A stretch of DNA of 64,000 nucleotides from Mycolicibacter nonchromogenicus (GTDB taxonomy: Bacteria > Actinomycetota > Actinomycetes > Mycobacteriales > Mycobacteriaceae). Location of the stretch: positions 26,100-90,099 of the forward strand of contig NZ_LQPI01000090.1 of NCBI RefSeq assembly GCF_002101775.1, written 5' to 3'. Every line of letters begins with the position of its first letter. Position 1 is the first letter of the stretch. The position numbers were made by a program, and so were the translations under genes. The notes beneath the pieces are model-generated. The model did no database searches, had not been told where the DNA came from, and saw only the letters and a program-made list of their open reading frames with translations. Below are positions 1-7,060 of the stretch, in pieces.

Positions 1-61
1 CCTCGCGTTCCGCTCCGGGCTGCACGGCGACGTCGACGGCTGCTTCGAGCGGTTCCCGTGA
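1..61 (+). CDS. 3' end of an unidentified gene (5' partial)
   Basis: Nineteen codons are open from the left edge to a TGA at 59-61, giving a C-terminus that ends GDVDGCFERFP. The fragment is too short to assign a family. It is in the same direction as, and about 30 bases upstream of, the proline-rich membrane protein that follows. The reading frame is inferred only from its having no stop and its position before the next gene. Confidence 0.35.
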   Translation, partial: LAFRSGLHGDVDGCFERFP

Positions 62-92
62 ACCGTCCCGAGGATCCGCGCGACCGGCCGCA

Positions 93-680
93 GTGGCGGC
101 GGCCGGTGGGGCCGGTGGGGCAGCCACAGGGCCCGGTGGGCCGGTGCGGGGGCCGGTGGGGCCGCCCCCGCAGCGTCCGCGGCCGCCCGAACGACCCTGG
201 TATCTGGAGGTCCGCCGGCCCGCACCACCCCCACCGCCCCGCGTGCCGCCGCCCCGTCAGCACCGGCCGCCGCCGGGGCCGCGGCCTCCGGTGGACCCTC
301 GCCGGCAGCCGAGTGCCGGTGCCCCGGCGAGCCCGCAGCGTCCGTCGAACGTGGCCGTGGTGATCGCCGCGGGCCTGACCGGCCTGCTCGCGCTCGGTGT
401 GCTGCTGACGCTGGTGCTGCGCGGGGCCGTCGGCGGCTCCGGCCCCGTCGAACTCGACGTGCTCCAGGCTCAAGAGGGTGTGCGCCAGGTGCTCACCGAC
501 CCGATCAACGGCTACGGGCGTGCCGACGTGACCGGTGTGCGCTGCAACAACGGGGTCAACCCGACGGTGCGCAGGGGCAGCAGTTTCACCTGTGCGGTGG
601 TGGTCGACGGCGCCCAGCGGCAGGTCCTGGTGGAGTTCACCGACGACGCCGGCACCTACGCGGTGGACCGTCCCCGGTAA
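93..680 (+). CDS. Proline-rich single-pass membrane protein with DUF4333-like domain
   Basis: A 195-residue protein starting at GTG 93. Residues 1-85 are rich in proline, glycine and arginine and should be disordered and cytoplasmic. Residues 86-109 form one hydrophobic membrane segment. The outer domain (about 118-195) carries the pattern of mycobacterial DUF4333 proteins: a G-R-A-D-V-x-x-V-x-C stretch with Cys151, a G-S-x-F-x-C stretch with Cys167, then V-D-G and a closing D-x-A-G-T-Y. The two cysteines probably form a disulfide outside the membrane. No enzyme function is known for this family. The start is uncertain because the GC-rich upstream frame stays open. Confidence 0.6.
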   Translation: MAAAGGAGGAATGPGGPVRGPVGPPPQRPRPPERPWYLEVRRPAPPPPPRVPPPRQHRPPPGPRPPVDPRRQPSAGAPASPQRPSNVAVVIAAGLTGLLALGVLLTLVLRGAVGGSGPVELDVLQAQEGVRQVLTDPINGYGRADVTGVRCNNGVNPTVRRGSSFTCAVVVDGAQRQVLVEFTDDAGTYAVDRPR

Positions 681-774
681 TTCTCGGGGCGCTACGCACG
701 CTACTTACGCGAGATCGGGCTGACGCAGCCCACTACTCGCACTTTTCCTGCGTGGATGAGATCTCGCGGAGTTG

Positions 775-808
775 TCGATCATCCCGGCGGCGGGGCCGGG
801 ATGATCGA
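775..808. terminator. Intergenic hairpin next to tRNA-Ser(CGA)
   Basis: A perfect 14-bp stem (775-788 paired with 795-808) with a 6-base loop lies five bases from the 3' end of the minus-strand tRNA-Ser. There is no T-run on either side, so it would be an intrinsic terminator of the mycobacterial U-less kind, or simply a processing barrier. Confidence 0.5.
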
Positions 809-812
809 CCAA

Positions 813-903
813 TGGCGGTGGCGGAGGGATTTGAACCCTCGGTGGGGGGTTACCCCACACACGCTTTCGAGGCGTGCTCCTTAGGCCGCTCGGACACGCC
901 ACC
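813..903 (-). tRNA. tRNA-Ser(CGA)
   Basis: On the minus strand a 7-bp acceptor stem (ggtggcg/cgccacc), a G discriminator and an encoded CCA (813-815) enclose a class-II tRNA with a long variable arm. The anticodon loop ctcgaaa gives anticodon CGA, reading UCG. The T-arm has the usual ggttcaaatcc. The long variable arm and anticodon agree with serine. Confidence 0.95.
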
Positions 904-932
904 GCGGGACAGCGTACCCAACGAGTGGGCCG

Positions 933-1400
933 TCAGCCCAATCGCTGCCGGGCGAAGAACGCTTCCAGTGGCGCAGCGCACTCGTCGGCCAGCACTCCAC
1001 CGCGCACCTGCGGGCGGTGATTGAGTCGGCGATCGCGCACCACATCCCACAACGACCCCACCGCCCCGGTCTTGGGCTCGAACGCGCCGAACACCAGTCG
1101 CTCCACCCGCGCCGCCACCAGCGCGCCCGCGCACATGGTGCACGGTTCCAGTGTGACAGCCAGCGTCGCGCCGGTCAGCCGCCATCCGTCACCGAGCACG
1201 GCGGCAGCAGCACGGATCGCCAGCAGTTCGGCATGCGCGGTCGGATCGCCGAGAGCCTCACGGGCGTTGGCCGCCTGGGCCAGCACCGTGCCGTCCGGGC
1301 CGACCACCACCGCACCCACCGGCACATCGCGAGGCCCCGCCTGCCCGGCGGCCGCCAGGGCCGCGCGGATCAGGTCCTCGTCGGTGAGCGGGCCGCTCAC
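933..1400 (-). CDS. tadA: tRNA-specific adenosine deaminase TadA
   Basis: A 155-residue zinc deaminase of the cytidine/deoxycytidylate deaminase fold. It converts adenosine-34 to inosine in the anticodon of tRNA-Arg(ACG); that tRNA is encoded at 15456-15528 in this window. The zinc site is visible as H56-A-E58 and P86-C87-x-x-C90, with E58 the proton shuttle. The length is normal for bacterial TadA. The start is GTG 1400, overlapping the stop of the upstream gene as GTGA, so the two are translationally coupled. The M. tuberculosis equivalent is Rv3752c. Confidence 0.93.
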   Translation of the reverse strand: MSGPLTDEDLIRAALAAAGQAGPRDVPVGAVVVGPDGTVLAQAANAREALGDPTAHAELLAIRAAAAVLGDGWRLTGATLAVTLEPCTMCAGALVAARVERLVFGAFEPKTGAVGSLWDVVRDRRLNHRPQVRGGVLADECAAPLEAFFARQRLG

Positions 1401-1918
1401 CGACCGCGTCGCGGCAGCGCCGCGGTGAGCTGCTCGTCGAATCCCATCTCGTTGGCGATTCGGTGCAGCTGCTCTTCGACGGTCAGGTCGGACTCGTCAA
1501 GGATGACGCCGAGCACCGCGGCGGGCAGCCCGATGTCGGACAACACCCCCAAGTCGCCTTCCTCGAACGGGTCGGATTCCTCCAGGTCGTCGGCGTCGAT
1601 GTCGGCGTCGAGTTCCTCGAGTACCTCGTCGGCGAGGTCGTAGTCCAGCGCTGCTGTGGCATCCGAGAGCAGCAGCCGCGTGCCAGCCGGGCCCGGCCGA
1701 ACGATCACGAAGAACTCGTGGTCGACATTGAGCAGACCGAAAACAGCGCCGGCACTGCGCAGTTCACGAAGCTCCGTCTCAGCTGTGGACAAACTGGTGA
1801 GCGCAGCGGCGCGCATGGACGTGCAACGCCACTTGCCGTCCTCGCGCACCACAGCCACGCCGAAGCCGTCCAGCGTCTCTGCCGGCCGGCCCGGGGCGGA
1901 CGAGCTCTGTGCTCCCAT
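1397..1918 (-). CDS. TadA-associated conserved protein (Rv3753c-like)
   Basis: A 173-residue protein, acidic in the middle (an E/D-rich stretch at about residues 100-125) and basic at the end, with no signal peptide or membrane segment. Its stop overlaps the tadA start by four bases, which fits the actinobacterial family annotated as tRNA adenosine deaminase-associated protein. Its biochemical role is not known. The start is ATG 1918. On the minus strand a TACCGT about eight bases before the ATG could be a -10 box for a leaderless transcript. It is divergent from tyrA. Confidence 0.8.
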   Translation of the reverse strand: MGAQSSSAPGRPAETLDGFGVAVVREDGKWRCTSMRAAALTSLSTAETELRELRSAGAVFGLLNVDHEFFVIVRPGPAGTRLLLSDATAALDYDLADEVLEELDADIDADDLEESDPFEEGDLGVLSDIGLPAAVLGVILDESDLTVEEQLHRIANEMGFDEQLTAALPRRGR

Positions 1919-1990
1919 GGGCGCCTACGGTAGTCGCCGCTTACGCCCTTGACCAGCGTGTGCCAACCTGGACAGGTGGCATCAAGCACA

Positions 1991-2944
1991 GTGAAAACTC
2001 CGGTATGCGTGTTGGGGCTCGGCCTGATCGGCGGGTCGGTGCTGCGCGCTGCTGCGGCCGCAGGCCGGACGGCGTTCGGCTACAACAGGTCGGCCGATGG
2101 GGTCAACGCCGCAGTCGCCGACGGATTCGACGCCACCACCGAGCTGGAGACGGCCCTCAAGCGTGCCGCAGACACCGGTGCGCTGATCGTGATCGCCGTT
2201 CCGGTGCCGGCGCTGTCGATGCTGCTCGGCCCGATCAGCCGCCTGGCGCCCGATTGTCCATTGACCGACGTCACCAGCGTCAAGACCCCGGTGCTCAACG
2301 AGATCACCGCCGCGGGACTACAGGACCGCTTCGTCGGCGGCCACCCGATGGCGGGCACTGCGCACTCCGGGTGGCCGGCCGGGCATGCCGGTCTGTTCCA
2401 GGGCGCACCGTGGGTGATCAGCGTCGACGACCACGTGGATCCCGGGGTGTTCACGCAGGTGCTGGACCTGATTCTGGACTGCGGATCGCTGGCGGTGCCG
2501 GCCCGCTCTGAGGAACACGACGCGGCCGCTGCCGCCATCTCTCACCTGCCGCACCTGATGGCTGAGGCGCTGGCCGTGATCGCATCCGACGTGCCGCTGG
2601 CCTTTGCGCTGGCCGCCGGGTCCTTTCGCGACGGCACCCGGGTCGCCGGAACGGCACCGGACCTGGTCCGGGCCATGTGCGAGGCCAACTGGCAGCGACT
2701 GCTGCCGGCGCTGGACCGGGCGATCGCGCTGCTGGCCGACGCGCGCGACTCGCTGTCCGCCGCGGATTCGGTGGCCGACCTGGTCAATCATGGGCACGCT
2801 GCCCGCACGCGCTACGACAACTTCCCGCGCAGCGAGATCGTCACCGTGGTCGTCGGCGCCGGGGATTGGCGCCGAGAATTGGCCGCCGCCGGCCGGGCCG
2901 GCGGGGTGATCAGATCCGCGTTGCCAACCCGGGATAGTCGATGA
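1991..2944 (+). CDS. tyrA: Prephenate dehydrogenase TyrA
   Basis: NAD(P)-dependent oxidative decarboxylation of prephenate to 4-hydroxyphenylpyruvate for tyrosine synthesis, in the cytoplasm. The N-terminus has the Rossmann motif GLGLIGGS, followed by T-D-V-T-S-V-K and the G-G-H-P-M-A-G-T motif of the active site, then a helical dimerisation domain with H-L-P-H and A-x-G-S-F-R-D. GTG 1991 is chosen because it gives MKTPVCVLGLGLIGG, close to the M. tuberculosis Rv3754 N-terminus. GTG 1976 and TTG 1949 are in-frame alternatives. The 3' end overlaps the convergent gene by 35 bases. Confidence 0.92.
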   Translation: MKTPVCVLGLGLIGGSVLRAAAAAGRTAFGYNRSADGVNAAVADGFDATTELETALKRAADTGALIVIAVPVPALSMLLGPISRLAPDCPLTDVTSVKTPVLNEITAAGLQDRFVGGHPMAGTAHSGWPAGHAGLFQGAPWVISVDDHVDPGVFTQVLDLILDCGSLAVPARSEEHDAAAAAISHLPHLMAEALAVIASDVPLAFALAAGSFRDGTRVAGTAPDLVRAMCEANWQRLLPALDRAIALLADARDSLSAADSVADLVNHGHAARTRYDNFPRSEIVTVVVGAGDWRRELAAAGRAGGVIRSALPTRDSR

Positions 2945-3506
2945 CGAACCCGTCGGAGTCGACCGTGACGGTGACACCATCGGTTCCCGGAGTACTCACC
3001 TTGATGCCGCCGTCGGTCCCGACGCTGCTGTAGCTCGCGGTCGCCGCCACCACCGTCATGTCGGGCACGTTGAGGTACAGCGTGGGCAGGGTTATCGCGG
3101 CGGACCGCTCGTGCAGCCGGGCCCGCCGGATCGGCAAGGTGTTGAAGAACGGGCTGAACAGCATGTCGATGTCCAGCGCGCCGTCATAGCCGGCACGGGA
3201 CTGCCCGCGGGCGTCGGTGACCAGCCACATGTTCTCTTCGTCGCGGGCGATCACCAGCTGGCGCTCGCGTTCGGCGAGCGTGACGGTCAGTCCCAGCCGC
3301 TTGGTGGCCCCGGACTCGTCGGTGTGCAGGTCGTAGTAGATGCCGAACGCCGGATGCTCGGCGGTGGCCCCGGCCACCACGCGGCCGTTGGCACGGATCC
3401 GGTTTCCGGACATCTGCACACGTACCGACTCCATCCGCGGGGCGTCGGGCGCGCGCCAGGTCAGAATGGCCGGCCACCGGCCGGACGGGGGTGCACTCAC
3501 CAGCAC
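2910..3506 (-). CDS. Putative glycolipid-binding family protein (Rv3755c-like)
   Basis: A 198-residue, beta-rich protein without signal peptide or membrane segment. It resembles the family named 'putative glycolipid-binding' (PF06475): W-R near the N-terminus, then E-S-V-x-V followed by alternating hydrophobic strands. No ligand has been shown for the actinobacterial members, so the name is only a family label. The start is GTG 3506, with GTG 3500 as an alternative. It is convergent with tyrA with overlapping 3' ends. The corresponding M. tuberculosis gene position is Rv3755c. Confidence 0.65.
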   Translation of the reverse strand: MLVSAPPSGRWPAILTWRAPDAPRMESVRVQMSGNRIRANGRVVAGATAEHPAFGIYYDLHTDESGATKRLGLTVTLAERERQLVIARDEENMWLVTDARGQSRAGYDGALDIDMLFSPFFNTLPIRRARLHERSAAITLPTLYLNVPDMTVVAATASYSSVGTDGGIKVSTPGTDGVTVTVDSDGFVIDYPGLATRI

Positions 3507-3604
3507 ACCGTAAGCGACCGGCCCTGCATCCGCAGCGAGGACCCCCGGTGCGCAAAGTCACCAGAACGGGTTTCTTTCGGCGCGCCAAGCGGCAAGATAT
3601 CCCT

Positions 3605-3937
3605 ATGAGCAGCGATCCGAGCGTGCCAGTCGACCCGCCTGCCGGCGAAGCCAGCACACCGCCGCAGCATCAGGCGGCGGTGCCGTTCACCCGTGCCGGC
3701 GCGCTGTGGAGCGCGCTGATCGGCGGTTTTCTGGTGCTGATCGTGTTGCTGGTGTTCATCACCCAGAACACGAGTCCGGTCGACCTGGCGTTCTTGACCT
3801 GGACCTGGAGCCTGCCGACGGGGGTGGCGATCCTGCTCGCGGCGATCTGCGGCGGGTTGCTGACCGCCCTGGTGGGAACCGCGCGGATCTTCCAACTGCG
3901 CCGCGCCGCCAAGAAGTCTCTGGCGGCTCAGCGCTAG
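3605..3937 (+). CDS. LapA-domain small membrane protein (Rv3760-like)
   Basis: A 110-residue protein with a short proline-rich N-terminus and two hydrophobic hairpin segments at roughly residues 33-55 and 68-90. The linker Q-N-T-S-P-V-D-L-A-F and the basic tail after the second helix are typical of the LapA/DUF1049 family of envelope assembly proteins. The frame is open upstream to 3491, but ATG 3605 is the sensible start. The stop TAG at 3935-3937 nearly touches the convergent phosphatase gene. Mechanism in mycobacteria is unknown. Confidence 0.75.
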   Translation: MSSDPSVPVDPPAGEASTPPQHQAAVPFTRAGALWSALIGGFLVLIVLLVFITQNTSPVDLAFLTWTWSLPTGVAILLAAICGGLLTALVGTARIFQLRRAAKKSLAAQR

Positions 3938-3938
3938 A

Positions 3939-4583
3939 TCAGCCCGCGGCTTCGCCGTTTTGGTCGGCGCCTGGCAGTCGGGCCTGGTTGCGCGGCAGCA
4001 GGTCCCAGACATGCTCGGTGCCGTTGGTCGACGCCACCGCGGCCTGGCCCGACCGCGAGTACAGCAGACGGGTGATCGACACATAGTCGATGGGAAATGA
4101 CAGCAGTCGCTGCGTGCCCAGAACCTGGTGCAGGATCACGTTGATCACGCCGCCGTGGCTGAACACCGCGACGGTGTCGTCGGGATTGGCACTGGCCACC
4201 ACGTCGGTGACGGCTTCAGAGACGCGGGCGCAGAACGCGGCCTCGTCGACGTCGGCGGGCAGGTGGCCCTGCGCCATCCGGGCCCAATCCTGGGGCCGCT
4301 CCGCGCGCAGATGTTCGACGGGCAGGTAGCCGGCCAGGTCGCGGTCGTATTCGGCGAATCGCTCGTCGATGTCGATGCTGCGCCCCAGCTGCGCGGCCAG
4401 CGGCTCCGCGGTCTGGATCGCGCGGCGCTGCGGGCTGCTGACCAGCCGGGTGATCGGGAACCGCGTCAGCGCGTCCGGCAGACGCTGCGCCTGGGCGAAT
4501 CCGGTCTCGGACAGTTCCGGGTCTGAACCCTGACCGTATTCGCTGCGCAGCGGAAGGGCGTGGCGGATCAACAGCAACTGCAC
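3939..4583 (-). CDS. Histidine phosphatase (phosphoglycerate mutase-like) protein
   Basis: A 214-residue member of the histidine phosphatase superfamily. The catalytic L-L-L-I-R-H-A motif is near residue 8, followed by E-L-S-E-T-G, S-S-P-Q-R-R-A-I-Q-T-A-E and the second histidine in F-S-H-G-G-V-I-N-V. It dephosphorylates small phosphometabolites or lipid phosphates; the substrate cannot be read from sequence. GTG 4583 is chosen as start because it places the RHA motif at the N-terminus, although the frame is open much further upstream through the sulfatase gene. It lies 34 bases downstream of the sulfatase and is probably co-transcribed. Confidence 0.85.
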   Translation of the reverse strand: MQLLLIRHALPLRSEYGQGSDPELSETGFAQAQRLPDALTRFPITRLVSSPQRRAIQTAEPLAAQLGRSIDIDERFAEYDRDLAGYLPVEHLRAERPQDWARMAQGHLPADVDEAAFCARVSEAVTDVVASANPDDTVAVFSHGGVINVILHQVLGTQRLLSFPIDYVSITRLLYSRSGQAAVASTNGTEHVWDLLPRNQARLPGADQNGEAAG

Positions 4584-4617
4584 GCCTGTCACCCTAAGGG
4601 GCCAGTTCGGCCCCGCC

Positions 4618-6489
4618 TCACGGGGTGACGATGTTGAAGTTCGGGTCCGGGGCGTCCAGGACGCCGAGCAGGTTCGCCCAGGCGGTCTGGTCGCCGGCGA
4701 CCTCCAGCCCGCCACCGCCCAGCAGTGCCGCCAGCAGCGCCAGCTTGGTGGGCGCGGTGACGGTGACGTCCGCGCTGTCGGGATCTGCCGGAGTCTTGCG
4801 GTGCACCAGTACCCCGTTGCGCAGGGTGAGCCGATAGTTGACCCCGGTGTCGGCGAACGAGACGTCGAGGGCCAGCACCAGATCCCACGCCCGCGGCCCG
4901 TTGATCCGGATCGCCAGGCTCTCGAAGAGTTGCTCGGGGGTAAGTTGCGAGACCAGCCCCACCGAGGTGACCTGGCCGACGGTGCCGAAGTTTCCGGTAC
5001 GCAGTTCGGTGGCGCCGGACAGAAAGAAGTTGCGCCAGGTCGCGTTCTCCGCGCCGTAGGCCAGCTGTTCGAGAGTGTCGACGTAGAGCCTGCGCGCCCC
5101 GGCATGGTCGGCGTCGGTGAATATCGCATGGTCGAGCAGGGTTGCCGCCCAACGGAAGTCACCCTCATCGAAGGCGGCTTGCGCCAATTCGACGACGCGG
5201 TCCACGCCGCCCATCGCTGCGGTGTAGCGGGGTCCCAGCGCCTCGGGCGGATGCGGCCACAACCGGGCCGGGTTGCCGTCGAACCAGCCCAGATAGCGCT
5301 GGTAGACCGCTTTGACGTTGTGGCTCACCGAGCCGTAGTAGCCGCGGGCATGCCAGGCGGCCTCCAGCGCGGGCGGCAGCTGGAACTGTTCGGCGATCTC
5401 GATTCCGGTGAAGCCGCGGTTGAGCAGTCGCAGCGTCTGGTCATGCAGGTAGGCGTACAGATCGCGCTGCAGGCCAAGGTATTCCGTGATCCGCTCGGTG
5501 CCCCACGTCGGCCAGTGGTGCGAGGCGAAGACGACGTCGGAGCGTCCCGCGAAGGCGTCGATGGCCTCGGTGAGGTAACCGGCCCACGCATGGGGGTCGC
5601 GAACCAGCGCGCCGCGCAGTGTCAGCAGATTGTGCTGATTGTGGGTGGCGTTCTCGGCCATGCACAGCGCCCGGAATTGCGGGAAGTAGAAATGCATTTC
5701 GGCCGGCGCCTCGCTGCCCGGCGCCATTTGGAATTCGATCTGGACGCCGTCGATGACATGGGACTCGCCGGTTCGGCTGATGGTGACGGTGGGGACGATG
5801 ACCGACACCTCCCCGGTCGAGGTGTTCTGGCCGAGGCCGCAGCCCACCTGACCACGCGGCCCGCGGGCCAGCATGGTGCCGTACATGTAGCCGGCCCGGC
5901 GCAGCATCGCGGTGCCGGCGTAGACGTTCTCGGACACCACATGGTCGATGAAGCCCTCCGGGGCGAGCACGGCCACCCGACCGGCGTCGACGTCGGCCTG
6001 CGAGGTCACGCCCAGCACACCGCCGAAGTGGTCGACGTGACTGTGGGTGTAGATGACCGCGGTGACGGGCCGGTCTCCGCCGCGGTGTTCTCGGTAGAGC
6101 TTCAGCGCGGCGGCGGCGACCTCGGTGGAGATCAGCGGGTCAATGACGATGACGCCGGAGTCGCCCTCGACGAAGGTGATGTTGGAGATGTCGAAGCCGC
6201 GCACCTGGTAGATGCCCTCGACTACCTCATAGAGGCCCTGCTTGGCGGCCAGCTGCGATTGCCGCCACAGCGACGGGTGTACCGAGGTCGGCGCTTCACC
6301 TTCGAGGAAGTCATAGCTGTCGTTGTCCCAGACCACCCGGCCGTCGGCAGCGGTGATGACGCACGGTGACAGGGCTGCGATGAAGCCACGATCCGCATCG
6401 GCGAAATCCCTTGTGTCGTCGAAAGGCAGCTTCGCGCGGTGTTCGGCGTGGGCGGCTGCGATCGTGGCACTCACCGGCTGGTTTTCCAT
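4618..6489 (-). CDS. Alkyl sulfatase, metallo-beta-lactamase fold (Rv3762c-like)
   Basis: A 623-residue type III alkyl sulfatase that hydrolyses alkyl sulfate esters such as dodecyl sulfate, using two zinc ions. The N-terminal metallo-beta-lactamase domain has the zinc motif T-H-S-H-V-D-H-F-G-G at about residues 147-156 and further ligands in M-x-E-N-A-T-H-N-Q-H-N and A-S-H-H-W-P-T-W-G. A helical dimerisation segment and a C-terminal SCP2-like domain (from about residue 500) complete the SdsA1-type architecture. No signal peptide is seen, so it should be cytoplasmic. The start is ATG 6489. Confidence 0.9.
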   Translation of the reverse strand: MENQPVSATIAAAHAEHRAKLPFDDTRDFADADRGFIAALSPCVITAADGRVVWDNDSYDFLEGEAPTSVHPSLWRQSQLAAKQGLYEVVEGIYQVRGFDISNITFVEGDSGVIVIDPLISTEVAAAALKLYREHRGGDRPVTAVIYTHSHVDHFGGVLGVTSQADVDAGRVAVLAPEGFIDHVVSENVYAGTAMLRRAGYMYGTMLARGPRGQVGCGLGQNTSTGEVSVIVPTVTISRTGESHVIDGVQIEFQMAPGSEAPAEMHFYFPQFRALCMAENATHNQHNLLTLRGALVRDPHAWAGYLTEAIDAFAGRSDVVFASHHWPTWGTERITEYLGLQRDLYAYLHDQTLRLLNRGFTGIEIAEQFQLPPALEAAWHARGYYGSVSHNVKAVYQRYLGWFDGNPARLWPHPPEALGPRYTAAMGGVDRVVELAQAAFDEGDFRWAATLLDHAIFTDADHAGARRLYVDTLEQLAYGAENATWRNFFLSGATELRTGNFGTVGQVTSVGLVSQLTPEQLFESLAIRINGPRAWDLVLALDVSFADTGVNYRLTLRNGVLVHRKTPADPDSADVTVTAPTKLALLAALLGGGGLEVAGDQTAWANLLGVLDAPDPNFNIVTP

Positions 6490-6543
6490 GGCGCACAGCT
6501 TGCCACCCGCCGCCGTAGCACGCGGCGAGTTGGTGGGTCAGTG

Positions 6544-6678
6544 TCAGTGGCGCCGGCGTAGCGAGGTCAACGCGTGACGCAGCCGCGTCGGCCAGGAGGG
6601 GCGGGCGACCCGGTCGCGGGTCACCCGCGCCTCGTGGGCGTAGTCACGTATGGATTCGTCGCCTTCTTCAGCACGCAT
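6544..6678 (-). CDS. Hypothetical small basic protein (44 aa)
   Basis: ATG 6678 opens 44 codons ending at TGA 6544. The peptide begins MRAEEGDESIRDYAHEARVT and is strongly basic in its C-terminal half, ending LRRRH. It begins four bases after the stop of the 60-codon ORF, suggesting coupling. The charge pattern is not random-looking, but no family is recognised and codon evidence is weak at this length. Confidence 0.35.
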   Translation of the reverse strand: MRAEEGDESIRDYAHEARVTRDRVARPSWPTRLRHALTSLRRRH

Positions 6679-6682
6679 GGGA

Positions 6683-6865
6683 TCACTCCGGTGAGTCGTC
6701 GGGTTGGTTCGGCGGGTCTTCGGGAACCAGCCGCTCGGGCACCTCTGCGGGCGCCAGTCGCTCGGGCGGTTCCGCGGGCACCAGCCGTTCCGGTGGCTCC
6801 TCGGGAACGCGCCGATGGGGCGGTTCGTCGGGCCGGCCCGGCTCGGGTGGCAGTTCGGGATTCAT
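6683..6865 (-). CDS. Hypothetical proline/glutamate-rich peptide with PERL repeats (60 aa)
   Basis: ATG 6865 opens 60 codons. The centre contains three imperfect copies of a 10-residue unit, P-E-R-L-V/A-P-A/E-E/D-x-P, and the whole peptide is acidic and proline-rich with no hydrophobic segment, so it should be disordered. The repeat appears at protein level in this frame. The ribosome-binding site is poor. It could be coupled to the 44-codon ORF that follows. No function is assigned. Confidence 0.4.
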   Translation of the reverse strand: MNPELPPEPGRPDEPPHRRVPEEPPERLVPAEPPERLAPAEVPERLVPEDPPNQPDDSPE

Positions 6866-7020
6866 ACCGGTCGCCTACCCACCACACGGCGGGTGCAAAC
6901 CCGACGGGGGTGCCGCTGCGGGGCGGGCAAACCCTCCGGGGCCGGTGAGCGTGGCAAACCCAGCGGCGAGCGTGCGCAGTTGTACGTCAGCACCCGGCGT
7001 GTCGTGTGCAAACACGCCCA

Positions 7021-7054
7021 CTCGCGGAAATAAGCCCCCCCGCTCGCGGAAATA
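7021..7054. repeat. Short direct repeat in the tcrY 3' intergenic region
   Basis: Two exact copies of ctcgcggaaata (7021-7032 and 7043-7054) lie 22 bases apart, just after the stop side of tcrY. Immediately to the left, 6980-7016 holds a small inverted repeat (ggcgtgt/acacgcc around cgtgtgcaa). The whole 6866-7060 stretch has no convincing gene. It looks like a dispersed mycobacterial intergenic repeat; I cannot test copy number. Confidence 0.45.
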
Positions 7055-7060
7055 GACGGG

